Assembly (NCBI RefSeq): GCF_031755915.1
Contig: NC_083383.1
Location: 18,713,001-18,777,000, forward strand
DNA: 64,000 bases
Direction: 5' to 3'
DNA from: Ziziphus jujuba
Lineage: Eukaryota > Streptophyta > Magnoliopsida > Rosales > Rhamnaceae
The notes beneath the pieces were generated by a model. That model saw nothing but the letters and a program-made list of their open reading frames with translations, was not told where the DNA came from and did not search any database. This document shows positions 22,348-32,912 of the stretch, piece by piece (position 1 is the first letter of the stretch; the number at the start of each line of letters is the position of its first letter). The position numbers and the translations under genes were made by a program.

Positions 22348-23237
22348 GATATTGAGGTTTGTTAGGGTTTTAGTTTGGAAGGAAGAAGAAGAAGAAGAGA
22401 AGATGCTAAAGTAGGCCACACAAACTAGACAGCACAACGCATCATTTCATTTCATTAATTTGTTGCATTATATAGATAAAAAACTTGTTTCACACATGTG
22501 AAGTGTGTGAGACCAAATGGAAGTCTTTAAAATTCAAAAATTACACATTTCCTACTCAAAATTCTGATACATAACCATTCAACCACCAGCTCACATGTGA
22601 ATGCACAAATATGGCAAAGGTTGGTGAGATTTTGAATTTCAAAAGACTGTCTCCACTAAATCAAATAATGCTACTTTGACCTGATGGAAGGCTAGGATAT
22701 ATTCATCCAAATTGCTTGAATATGAGATGTGGTATGTTGAAATATTAAGGATAAAATCTAAAGAAGACTAGGTCCAAAAGAATTGGGTAAGGCCTACAAT
22801 TCATCTTAAACCCTTGGCCATAACTGCAGGAAATCTCAGCAGTTATGCCAACTTGCAACCTGTATATCTTGGGATTCCCAAGTCCTTTTTTAGTCATTAT
22901 TTTTGCTATATTTTCTTTTACATGTCTTAAAACATACCAAAAACTATAACTTGGTTCTAAAAGCCCAGAATATTTCAGCCCCAACAATAGACCTATGTTG
23001 CTAAAAACATAATTTCAAGCACATAGCCATTTTACAAAAAAAGATAAATACCTAACAAAAAGATAATTCCTAGGCTAAATACAACAAAACTTAGGCATTC
23101 AAAAGATATTAAAAGGAACATAAAACATAAATATAAATATTTCTTTAAGACATTCAATAAAATATTTCTTGTAAAGAAAGAAAGAGGGTGCAAACCTTGG
23201 TAAACTTCGGCTTGCACAAGGTGGCAAGATTACCACA

Positions 23238-23256
23238 TTTTCCACACTCCTTCTTA
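23238..23256 (-). other. Polypurine tract of copia element D
   Basis: The minus strand reads 'aagaaggagtgtggaaaa' directly before the 3' LTR start TGTGGTAATC. Confidence 0.7.
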
Positions 23257-23723
23257 GTAATCTTGCTAAAGACATTAAGGAGAGTCCTCAATGCCTCAAA
23301 TCTGGTCTTTCTAAGTGGCTTTGTGAACACATCCGCAATGTTCTCCTCCGAATTCACATGCTCCAAAGAAACTTCTCCAAAATCTTCAAATTGCCTTAAG
23401 GAATGATATTTCACTGGAATATGTTTTGTTCTTCCATATTGTACCGAGTTCTTAGCTATTGAAATTGATGAAGTGTTGTCACATTTGATGATGGTTGGAC
23501 TTTCTTGAGTATGATCAAGATCTCCCATTAACCTCCTTAACCATATACATTGTTTTGCACAAATTGAGTAAGCAATGTATTCGGCTACCGTGATACTTTG
23601 AGCCATTATGCTTTGCTTCTTTGCATTCCATGAGAAAGGACCACTCCCAGGTGAAAACAAGTGGCCCAAAGTACTCCCCATATCATCAATGCAGGCACTA
23701 TCCGAATAACTAACAAGCTTCAA
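23238..23723 (-). pseudogene. Ty1/copia element D: RNase H
   Basis: The minus-strand frame reads 'KLVSYSDSACIDDMGST', 'FSWNAKKQSIMAQSITVAEY', 'IIKCDNTSSISIAKN', 'RTKHIPVKYHSLRQF' and 'NSEENIADVFTKPLRKTRFE', the complete order of copia RNase H motifs. This enzyme would remove the RNA template during cDNA synthesis. The local frame is clean but the polyprotein upstream is broken. The frame runs on through the polypurine tract into the LTR. Confidence 0.87.
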
Positions 23724-23927
23724 CTCATCCTTTACTTCATACCAAACTCCATAATCACAAGTGCCCTTAAGATACCTAAGAACTCTTTTGGCACTTCTAC
23801 AATGAGTTTAAGCACTATCCAAATAACTAACAAGCTTCAACTCATCCTTTACTTCATACCAAATCCATAATCACAAGTGCCCTTAAGATACCTAAGAGCT
23901 CTTTTAGCACCTCTAAGATGAGTTTGG
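23695..23927 (-). repeat. 117-bp tandem duplication inside copia D pol
   Basis: Two adjacent copies (about 23695-23811 and 23812-23927) share 'ctaacaagcttcaactcatc' and 'ataatcacaagtgccc', with about ten differences and a 1-bp length difference. The protein segment 'RYLKGTCDYG' between RT and RNase H is therefore encoded twice. Confidence 0.85.
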
Positions 23928-24845
23928 GTGGGTTATTGCATGTATCTTGAAAGCACACACATAGCATACATAATATCCGGCCTAGATGTGCACACATGAA
24001 GCAAACTACCAATCAACAATCGATAAAGAGTAGGATTTACCTTCGATGTACCATCCTCCTTTTGCTACTTCTCTCCTTAGATCATTTGAGTGCTCATTGG
24101 ATTGCATTCTTCAATATTAAACTTCATCAAGTGATCCTTGATGTACTTTTCTTGTGATATAAATATTCCTCTTTGGCATTGCATTACTTCCACACCAAGG
24201 AAGTAATTCATTAGACCCAAGCTAGACATCTCAAACTCCTCCTCAAGTTCATGCCTTAGCTTATCCACCAATAAGTCATCCACATACAAAGAGACCACTA
24301 TCATGCTTGTTTCAATGCTCACATAAAAGGTGGGCTTATTTTGGCTCCTCCTAAAACCATGTCCAAGCAAGTAGCCATCAATCCTTCCATACCAAGCCTA
24401 GGTGCTTGCTTAAGACCATATAAGGCTTTGTGAAGCTTATAAACCTTATCTTCATGCCCTTGAACCATATAGCCCTTAGATTGCTTCACATACACTTCTT
24501 CTTACAACACATCATTCAAGAATGCTAATTTTACATCCAAGTGAAACATACTCCATTGCTAGGTAGCCAAAAGAGCAAGGATGAGTCTAATGGTTTCCAT
24601 CCTTGTTACGGGTGCAAACGTCTCCCCATAGTCAACTTTGGCTTGTTGTGCATAACCGTTGACTACTAACCTTACCTTGTGTTTGCAAATGGTGCCATCC
24701 GAATTGTATTTGGTTCTAAAGATCCATTTGATACTAATTGCTTTCTTGTTTTTCAGTTTAGTGAGCACGGACCAAGTCTCATTCTTCTCAATCATCTCCA
24801 TTTCCACATCCATTGCTTCCTTCCACTCTTTCTTCATCAAGGCCT
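23928..24845 (-). pseudogene. Ty1/copia element D: reverse transcriptase
   Basis: On the minus strand, 24559-24840 has 'WKEAMDVEMEMIEKNETW', 'KWIFRTKYNSDGTICKHKVR' and 'DYGETFAPVTRMETIRLILA'. The frame is lost between about 24370 and 24559 and resumes at 24077-24370 with 'IVVSLYVDDLLV' (catalytic YVDD intact), 'FEMSSLGLMNYFLGVEV' and 'GIFISQEKYIKDHLMKF'. The order and motifs are those of Ty1/copia RT. Confidence 0.87.
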
Positions 24846-26420
24846 CTTACACACATGTAGGGTCACCAAGTGCAACATTACACCTTTCATAAACCTCAGA
24901 CAAAGATCTCTCCCCTCTAACACCATCACCAACTTCCAAATCAGCTCAAATGGTTTCTTAGAGTATATCATCATCCTCCTCATTGCCTTCATCATTATCA
25001 TCTTCATCATTATTGTTTTCAACATTTCTTTCTTCATTTTCTTTTTCAAATTGTGGCTCATCCTCATTCACCAATAGCTCTTCCTTACTCCAATCCCATT
25101 TTGCATTCTCATCAATATTCACATCTCTAGTTACCACAAGCTTTTTGGTTTCTAGGTTATAGACTCTAAAAACTTTGGTACCCTCACTATATCCCACCAA
25201 AACACCAACATTTGCTTTCTTGTTAAGCTTATCTCTCATGTGTGGGTGAACATGGAGAAAGCATACACTACCAAATACTTTTACATCTCCAAAGATGGTT
25301 TCTCTCCAAACCACAACTCATAGGATGTCTTGCCTTCAATGGATTTGGTAAAGCATCAGTTTTGAATGTAGGAACTAGTATAGATAGCCTCAGCCTAAAA
25401 TTTCTTTGGCATGCTCTTTTCATGTATCATACACCTAGCCATCTCCATTAATGTCCTTTCACACACACCATTTTATTGTGGTATGTATGGTGTGGTAAAT
25501 TGATGAACTATACCACTTTCTTCGCAAAAATCTTCAAGAACTAGGCTAGTATATTCACCACCATTTTCGGTCCTCAAGCACTTCAAAGTGGACCTACTTT
25601 GATTTTCAACCAACTTCTTGAATTCCATAAATTTTTCTAGAACTTATGACTTGTTTGTGAGAAAATAAATAAAACACATCCTAGATTAGTCATCAATAAA
25701 GGTAAGAAAGTATCTACAACCACTCAAGGAAGACCCACTCATGGGACCATACACATTCAAATGAACACGTTTTAACTTCTACTTGGCTCTCCATGCAGCA
25801 TTTTTAGGAAATGGCAACCTAGTGGACTTTTCAAGTTGACAAACTTCACACACATTTTTAACATCATCAATCAAAGGCATATCATTCACCAAAGCATTAG
25901 CAAATAGTAACCTAGTGGACATTCCAGTTAACAAACTTCATAAACATTTTTCACATCACCAATCAAAAGCATATCATTCATCAAAGCATTAGTATTCTTC
26001 ATTGCACCATAACTAGAGTGACCAAGCCTTTGATACTAAAGTTGAGAAATGGACTCAACTTTGCTTCTCAAAGCTTGTTCACTATCTTGTACATTCAACC
26101 TATAGCTTTTATCTTTCAAGGCAACTTTAAAAACCTCATTTCCACAAGCATCCGATATTAAACAACCATCATAACCAAAGTTCAAAACATATCCCTTTTC
26201 AACCAATTGTGCAACATTCAATCAGGTTTCACATAATGAAGGCATATATAGAACATTTTGGATAATTTTGTACCTTTATTGGTGTGCAATGAGATGTCTT
26301 ATTTTCCTTCTACATCCATGAAGCTTCCATTCCCAATCTTTACCCTTGTCTTGTAGGATCGGTCAAGCTCCATAAAGTTGGTTTCTTCAAAAGTCATGTG
26401 GTGTGAACAACCACTATCTA
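24846..26420 (-). pseudogene. Ty1/copia element D: protease end and integrase
   Basis: From right to left: a protease/gag-pre-integrase stretch (26036-26221, 'NVAQLVEKGYVLNFGYDGCL'), then a stop-interrupted integrase core. It includes 'CLRTENGGEYTS' near 25540-25580, where a glutamate sits where many copia integrases have the second catalytic aspartate. The C-terminal part at 24958-25314 has 'KVFGSVCFLHVHPHMRDKL' and 'VGVLVGYSEGTKVFRVYNLE', then an acidic D/E/N-rich tail ('DEDDNDEGNEEDDD') linking to RT. Multiple stops, non-functional. Confidence 0.8.
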
Positions 26421-27417
26421 TTAACTAACCAAAACCGCTACTTGTAGCTTTAAGGCATGTAGCCATAAATAAGGTCTCGGCCTCCTCATTCACAACATTT
26501 GCTTGTTGCCTTCCTTGCTTGCATACTTTGCCAACATGTCCTCTTTGGCCACATTTGTCATAAGTTGCATCCGGTCTCCAAAAGCACTTGTTTGGTGCAT
26601 GTCCATACTTCTTGCAATGGGGGCATGATTGATAACCTCCATGGTTTTTTCGTTGTCCTCCTTGTTGTTGCCTTGCATTGTTGTTGTTCCTATTGTTGAA
26701 ACCTCCATAATCGGTTCCTCCTTTGTTCTTGTTCTTACTCTTTTTGTTTTTTTTTTTTTTTTTTGCTTTAACCAGATATAAAATCACTTTCCAAAGACTC
26801 CTCCTTTCTTATGGCTCTTCTTTGTTCAATTTCTTGGAGAGCATTGATAAGCTCACCCAAAATAATCTAAGATTCCTTGATTCCTCAAGGGAAGAAATCT
26901 TAGCTTTAAACTTTTCAGGTAAGCTCACCAATACCTTCTCTACAATCCTTTGGTCGGTCAATGGCTCTCCAAGGACTCTATTTTGGTTCACAACCTTTAG
27001 TAGTCTATCGATGAAGCCCTTAACCAACTCATTTTCTTTCATTTTAATGGTTTCAAACTCTCTTTTTAAGTTCAAAACTTGCATTTGTCTAGTTCTAGTA
27101 TTTTCTTGAAATTCTTCGTGCAACTTTAACCGAACCTCTCTAGCACTTGTACAAGACATGATTCTAGTGAAGATGGAGTTATTCACTGAAGAATGAAGGG
27201 CTGTCAAGGCCTTAAATCCTTTGGCTATCTCGGTCTCATATGTAAGTCTTTTTGCTTGTGTGGCATTTGCTCTCAACTCCTCAACTTCATAACCTTCTTC
27301 CATCACATCTCAAAGTCCAAAGGCTTGTAGGTAGGCTTGCATCTTTATGCTCCATATGGAGTAGTTTTGGCCCTCAAATTTTTATGGAGTGGGTGGGGCA
27401 AAACTTTGAGAAGCCAT
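26421..27417 (-). pseudogene. Ty1/copia element D: gag with zinc knuckle
   Basis: The minus-strand frame starts at ATG 27417 ('MASQSFAPPTP'). A UBN2-type gag core at 26809-27306 has 'LTYETEIAKGFKALTALHSS', 'NTRTRQMQVLNLKREFETIK' and 'RIVEKVLVSLPEKFKAKISS'. A lysine/asparagine-rich linker (an A-run on the minus strand at about 26746-26763 shifts the frame) is followed by 'CPHCKKYGHAPNKC', a CCHC knuckle. The protease motif region comes next ('DSGCSHH'-like, near 26400-26420, with a stop). Confidence 0.85.
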
Positions 27418-27521
27418 GACACAAAATCAGATTTTGAAGAAAGTAGCTCTTGGGTTGGATTTTAGGTGAGTTTTCTAGCTAGATTTTTATACCACTTTGA
27501 ACCAAAAGTGAAAGGAATAAA

Positions 27522-28385
27522 ACGGTAGAATTTGGTATGGTGTTTTGGTTCACTTGATCAAGAGTGTTGTACACAAAATGTTAGTCATGTGCATAACTTT
27601 TAATCTAGTTTTGAATTTGGTATTTAGGTGATTTTTGTGTTTATTTTTTATATGGTGATATTAGATACAAAACTTATCTCACACAAATTCAAAAAGTGCA
27701 CATTTCCCATTTAAAATTATGATACATAACCATTCAACCACCAGCTCACATGTGAGTGAACAAATATGGCAAAGGTTGGTGAAATTTTGAACTTCAAAAG
27801 GCTGTCCCCACCAAATCAAGTAATGCTATTTTGACTTGATGGAAGGCTGGGATATCTTCATCCAAATTGCTTGAATTTTGACATGTGGTATGTTGAAATA
27901 TAAAGGATGAATCTGGAGAATACCAGGTCCAAAAAAATTGGATAAGGCCTCATATTCATCTCAAACCCATGGGCCATAACAGTTGGAAATCTCAACAATT
28001 ATGCCAATTTACAACCTGCATATCTTGAGTTTCCTAAATCCTTTTTTAGTCATTCTTTTTTATATATTTTACTTTACATGTCTATTACAACATATCCAAA
28101 AACGATAACTTGGTTCTAAAAACCCAGAATATGCCATTCCCCAATAATGGACCTATGTTACTGGAAACACAATTTCCAGCACATAGCCATTTTACAATAC
28201 CCAACAAAGAAACAATTCCTAAGCTAAATAAAATAAAACTTGGGCATTCAAAAGATATTAAAAGGAACATAAAACATAGACATAAATATTGCTTTAATAC
28301 ATTCAACAAATATTTCTTGTAAAGAAAGAAAGAGAGTGCAAACCTTGGTGAACTTTGGCTTACACAAGGTGGCAAGATTACCACA
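27522..28385 (-). repeat. 5' LTR of copia element D
   Basis: It matches the left LTR along its whole length (e.g. 'gtgttgtacacaaaatg', 'ccattcaaccaccagctcac', 'gcaagattaccaca') but lacks the ~150-bp segment present on the left. The outer edge 'taccaca' at 28385 matches the LTR start by the polypurine tract at 23237. No convincing 5-bp duplication was found between 21173-21177 (aagtc) and 28386-28390 (ttttc). A degenerate primer site ('tggtataaaaatc' on the minus strand) lies about 35 bp inside, near 27484-27496. Confidence 0.78.
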
Positions 28386-29028
28386 TTTTCAACAAGCTCA
28401 GTGATATGAAATTGAAAGCCATTGTAAGTGGTAGTTAAGTATTTTTGGTTACATCTTATAGGGAATAATGGAAGCTTAAATGATTAATTGCCATTTATCG
28501 ATTTTGTGGATATGATGTGAAGTTGCATCAATTGTCATTTTGATAGGTGCCAATTATAGGAGAAGAAATAGAATTCAAGGAAATGAAAGAACAACTCAAA
28601 GTGCTTATATGTCTTTTGTGGCAAAGCGATCATGTAGAAAGGAGGTTAAGAAGGAACTAAAATAGAGAAAGCGAGTTGTTGCAATTGCATTGGCTACATT
28701 ATCCTCGAGAAGAATTTCTTAGATTGAATTTTCTGCCAATTATATCATGTAATAGTTTTAGCATGATAAAAACTTGTTATGAAGCTATATAATATGGCTA
28801 GCATACAAAGTAAAATTATTGCACTATTAGTAAGATTTGGAAAAAAAGTTAGTAAATATTAAAATTTTGAATTTACATATCTGTAAAAGGAATTTACATA
28901 TATACAAAGAAGTTTAGTAAGAGATGATTCATTATTTGCATATTAGATAGGGGAGAAAGGAAGACCATGATGTGTCATATGAAAATTGTATCTCGAATCT
29001 AATGAAGCATGTGCCACTTATATGACAC
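28386..29028. other. Unassigned stretch between copia D and Harbinger E2
   Basis: A plus-strand segment around 28550-28720 is somewhat less AT-rich and encodes a basic stretch ('KRSCRKEVKKELK', stop, 'KRVVAIALATLSSRRIS'). I cannot assign it to a family. No repeat boundary was recognised. Confidence 0.4.
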
Positions 29029-29031
29029 TTA

Positions 29032-31563
29032 TGTAGTGTTTGGTAAGCAGGTCTAGCCAGGACAGGATGAGATAAGGTCCCAGTTTGATGCTTGGTAATG
29101 CAATTTGAAAACGGGACAAGTTATCCGAAATAATGCTTCTATCCCACTCATCAGGACACATCTGACCCTTCTCTCCCCCTGGGTCATTTTTATCCCAAAC
29201 TCATAGAAGGTTGCTCACTTTCGCTAGCGTCTCTCACTGAAGCAGCTCCTAATCAGACTGTGTCAACAATCAAAGCAGCTTTCTTCCCAAGTGAATGATC
29301 GTCTCTCTCACCAAACGTCTTCATCTCTCCGAGGAACAAACACGGCCGGTGAGTATGATTCTTTCTCTACCCTCCATCTTTGCATCTCTGCATCTCTTCC
29401 AGCCGTTTCTTGACCTTCTTCTCCTTCTTCCTTCTGTTTTGTGACTTTTCTTCTCCTTCGATTTGCAAAATAAAATGAAAGCCAATTCTTACTCGATCTG
29501 GAAAATTTATGGCTTTGATTTGCAAGGACCCTAATTGTTCGAACCCCAAGTGTCATCTTCCTCTCTGTTTATGTCGTCGTGGGTGTTTATGTTCGGATCG
29601 CAATTTTCATCTTATTGTTCAAAGAATGATATATCTTTCTCCGACTTCTCTAACCAAAAAATACATAAATAAATAAATGGAAAAGCAAAATCTTTTTTTT
29701 CTTTACGGTTTGGGCATTTTTTTATTACTGTTTGGGCTTTTTTTTTTTCCTTATGGTTTTGGCATTCTTCTTCTTCTTCTTTTTCTAATCCTTTTCATTG
29801 CTTTTCTGTGTCTCCATTCCCATATATATATATATATATAGATATGTATGTATGTGTTGATTTATGTGAATGCATTTTGATCTGAAATTTGTTTGTTTTG
29901 ATGTTGAAGTATGTATACTGAATCTAGCTATTTGAGTATGTTTGATTGGGTTGCCTGAAGATGTTATAGCTTTTCTGCTTAATTGGGCTGGTTGAAGATC
30001 TTATAGCATTTCTATTTGATTAGGTTGCTTGAAGATCTTATAGCATTTCTATTTGGCCAAAAAAAAAAATTCCTTGCATATTAAATTTTTCTGATTTAGG
30101 ATAACCACAAAAGTTTCTTTGAACTTTTGCAAAACTGGGTTCCTACTCTATTCGAGAATCTAAATGACGATTTTTTGTTAACTTGAGTGGTATATTATTT
30201 CAAATTACTACACCATGCAAATTAGCCTTTATTGCTATTGTAGCTTCTTTCTTTTTCATTGAAGTGCAAAAAAAGCAAGGGAGGAAAGGGAGAAACAAAA
30301 CGAAAAGAAAGAAAGATTGCTTTCTTTTCAGTTTTCATGGATGCATTATTGCTTTTCTTAAATCTCCATGGATTCCATTTTCTATCTACATTTACATCTA
30401 AGTCTGTATTGCAAATGTATGCTCGGCTGGACGTTTGGTTTAGATAAACAATTAATAATAAAAAATAAAAAATCAGTATTTGACCTCAAGTTTATGACAA
30501 GATTAAGTTTGGTGATAATAAACTTTGCCATTCTTGATGCATATTAAGATGATATGCTACCTTTTATTAATGGGTAGGATGGAAAATAACTGGACTGGCA
30601 CAAAAAGCTTAAAATTACATCGGCAAAGCTTCTCTTGCTATCCTATTATCTTATACTTCCTCGATTTTGAATCTTCAAAGATTTCATATAGAAGTTATAT
30701 GTATTATTTGTGGCATTCAAGATCGTTAATCAATTCATCTTGGGATTAAATAAACCATTATGTTATTCAAGAATTGAGGTATGCATTCTCAATATTGATC
30801 ATAGAAGGTAGGATATAGGTTGCACGGACATGTATGAAGGATACACAAACAAGTTTATACTAATAAGGTATGGAATTTCCATATAAACATAATTACAGGT
30901 GTAATCATGACCTATAAATGTTACTGTTCTCTTTTTCTACTAAAGATGGTTTGTTCCAGCATGCTGAATACCGTACATTTGAGAAATATAGGTTACCTAT
31001 ACAGATTGAATATTCTCATTCTCAAATTCTTGATAAGGATTAAGTATTGGGTATGTAGCAAAAATAAAAGGTATGTTAACGTATGTAGATAGCATGCATG
31101 TTATATGCTAACTTTTATGTAGTTTAAAGCTTATCTTTTATGCATGTTATATGCTAATTTTTGTGTAGTTTAGATCATTTTGCAAATTTCTTCATCTATG
31201 TTTCTTTTTTAGCTAGTTGTTTGGGTTTGTAGTACATAGTTCATTTGCTCTCTGCAAGTTTCTTGACCCTGACTTTACCAAAAGCACATGTTTTGTATGT
31301 TCTTGCAAAAAGTTCACTCTTCAGGCTCTGCTTTCTCTTTTTTCCTCTCTCTTCACACTAATTTGTGCACAATTACTTGTTGGACTTGATTTTATTAAAA
31401 GATTTACAGCAAATCCTATTTATTTGGTACCATATTTTCTTTCTAACTAACTAAAGTAATTTTTTTGGAAGGGAATTAGAGTAAATTTAGTAGTTATTAC
31501 ACATAAGAGAGAAGAAAGGGCTCTCAGCTCTACTGTGGAGGTCGTCCAAGATATTTGGTACTA
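29032..31563 (+). other. E2 5' non-coding region, part 1
   Basis: Non-coding 5' part of E2. 'ccggtgagtatg' at 29346-29357 has the look of a splice donor and has a counterpart in E1 ('ttggtgagtatc', minus strand, 36291-36280), so a 5'-UTR intron is likely. A (TA)n microsatellite lies at 29823-29841. Pyrimidine-rich tracts and no credible coding frame otherwise. Confidence 0.6.
29945..30055 (+). repeat. Three tandem 37-bp units
   Basis: Units at 29945-29981, 29982-30018 and 30019-30055 each begin 'attgggctggttgaagatc' or a close variant and end near 'tttctatttg'. The second and third are nearly identical. The array lies in the E2 5' region and is absent from E1. Confidence 0.85.
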
Positions 31564-31697
31564 TTTGGTACTCTGTAAACTCTTCAAGTTTGGCTAAAAA
31601 ACAGAGAAGTTTGAATTTGATTGGGTAATAACCACTACCCAGCTTCCTTTATTAATTAAGATACATCTTTACCCCTTTACAAATAGATCAAGAAGTA
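31564..31697 (+). repeat. 134-bp perfect direct repeat, left copy, flanking E1
   Basis: It starts 'tttggtactctgtaaactc' and ends 'tagatcaagaagta'. It is identical over all 134 bases to 36533-36666. A smaller tandem repeat of 'tatttggtac' precedes it (31552-31571). The sequence is E2 DNA; the right copy continues into native E2 sequence. Confidence 0.95.
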
Positions 31698-31701
31698 GTG
31701 C

Positions 31702-31741
31702 AGGTTCGGATCGGACAGGATAGGTTCGGATCGGACAGGAT
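31702..31741 (+). repeat. 20-bp tandem duplication at the damaged E1 end
   Basis: 'aggttcggatcggacaggat' occurs twice in a row (31702-31721, 31722-31741), and 'tagtgcag' flanks it on both sides. The E2 counterpart near 41775-41800 has a single copy. This resembles filler DNA from end repair. Confidence 0.85.
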
Positions 31742-32308
31742 ATAGTAGTGCAGTCCTATGTTTGGTATAGATCCAGACTGAACGATGGACTAGCTGTTCC
31801 ATGTTTGGTGCAGGATTATACTGGATTGGACTATTTTAAAATTTTTTAATTTTTTTAAAAGACAAATTATAAAATTCTATTTATAATTACAATAAAAAAT
31901 AATGTACCTAATTAATATTGGAAATTGATATAAAGTTTATTTACATATTTCATTTACCATTTTTATTACATCCACAAACTATATTAATTTGTAATTTTAA
32001 AATTAAATGAAAATTAAATTATAACATAATATTTTATAAATAAAAATTAATGAGAAATAAAGTTAAGTAATGAAATTTTGTAATTGTAATTTTGTTTTTA
32101 CATTGTAATTAAATTGTAATTTTTTTTACACCCACAAATTATGTTAATATATGGTTTTCAAAACAAATTAAAATGATATTATTATATGTTAAATCATATG
32201 TACAAATAAATAAAGTTAACATCATATTTAATTAAAAACTTGTTGATAAGTACGATTTCACATACTTGTCTCCATACAAATGTATATATTTGATTTTACA
32301 CCAATAAT
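31742..32308. other. E1 3' non-coding region
   Basis: An AT-rich stretch homologous in inverted orientation to 41151-41800 of E2, including 'gtttggtatag' and 'gtttggtg' motifs near 31760 and 31803. No coding frame. Confidence 0.65.
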
Positions 32309-32626
32309 CTACTTATATGCCAAATAAGTAAATACACCCATTGATAGTAATCCAAACAAACAGCCGATTATAAAACCATTACGCCACTCATTATTCAAGT
32401 TGGCACGTGTATGTGCGGTGATATGTTGTATTCGATTTGCCTCATTTAGATTCCTCATCATTCGTTCTACATACTCAGCATATGCTATTTCAGCTTCTTC
32501 AATTGTATTATAGGCTTGATATAAATTATCCTTAAATCCTTGCACCTGTTGATGACATTCAGGCCAAGAATTATATATTCCTGGTTGTCTACCTTCAAAC
32601 ACAACATAAACTCTTCTCCTTGCCAT
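32309..32626 (-). CDS. Small viroplasmin/RNase H1-N domain protein with C-terminal membrane segment (E1 ORF3)
   Basis: A 105-residue intact frame. Residues 6-49 ('VYVVFEGRQPGIYNSWPECH', 'VQGFKDNLYQAYNTIEEAEI') match the fold seen at the N-terminus of RNase H1 and in caulimovirus viroplasmin, a small domain that binds RNA/DNA hybrids or double-stranded RNA. A charged middle follows. The C-terminus (about 84-103, 'GFIIGCLFGLLSMGVFTYL') is a clear hydrophobic helix ending 'AYK', as in tail-anchored proteins. The ATG lies 10 bases after a splice-acceptor-like 'tgcag' (32640-32636). The decayed E2 copy has the same gene, the same acceptor and the same position, so it belongs to the element and is not a chance frame. 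Its role in transposition is unknown to me; membrane tethering of a nucleic-acid-binding domain is inference. Confidence 0.82.
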   Translation of the reverse strand: MARRRVYVVFEGRQPGIYNSWPECHQQVQGFKDNLYQAYNTIEEAEIAYAEYVERMMRNLNEANRIQHITAHTRANLNNEWRNGFIIGCLFGLLSMGVFTYLAYK

Positions 32627-32912
32627 TTAATGTTCCTGCATATTATAATAAATTATAACATAATATGATAAGATAATAATAAAATTAGACAAAATAACAA
32701 TTAACTAAATCAATCAGGTGCATATTAATACACTAAAACATAACACATGCTTCATATAAGTGTCTTTACATACATAATTAAATACTAACATCCATTACCA
32801 TACCACATGTCCATAAACGACCATACAACATATGTCCATAAAGTTCACATCCAAGTGTTCATAGTTATTATCCCCTCATACATAGTCTTAAATATATGAT
32901 ACACAGCAACAC
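32627..32912. other. E1 spacer, probable intron upstream of ORF3
   Basis: AT-rich, no coding frame. A splice-acceptor-like 'atatgcag' on the minus strand ends at 32636. Whether the matching donor lies after the Myb gene stop at 32913 or within that gene was not resolved. Confidence 0.45.

Larger units (their letters stand above)
21178..23237 (-). repeat. 3' LTR of copia element D, split by a gypsy solo LTR
   Basis: The LTR pieces 21178-21316 and 22353-23237 together match the right LTR of the element (27522-28385) in order, including 'agtgttgtacacaa', 'ccattcaaccaccagctcac' and the last segment 'gcaagattaccaca'. On the minus strand it starts TGTGGTAATC, directly after a polypurine tract, and ends near '...ctctaaca'. 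Without the insertion it is about 1,020 bp. It holds roughly 150 bases (about 22355-22510) that the right LTR lacks. Confidence 0.82.

Noticed and set aside
24679..25077. 132-codon plus-strand frame ending in isoleucine/phenylalanine runs
   Set aside because: Antisense of the copia D integrase tail, whose acidic repeats give this pattern on the opposite strand.
26723..27109. 128-codon plus-strand frame starting with phenylalanine and leucine runs
   Set aside because: Antisense of copia D gag and its poly-A stretch.
28550..28720. Possible host gene exon
   Set aside because: A basic reading with a stop and no recognisable family; too little to call.
32309..32626. Endogenous caulimovirus sequence, because of the viroplasmin-type domain
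   Set aside because: No caulimovirus movement, coat or RT genes nearby; the gene sits in the same place in two Harbinger copies and ends in a membrane helix.
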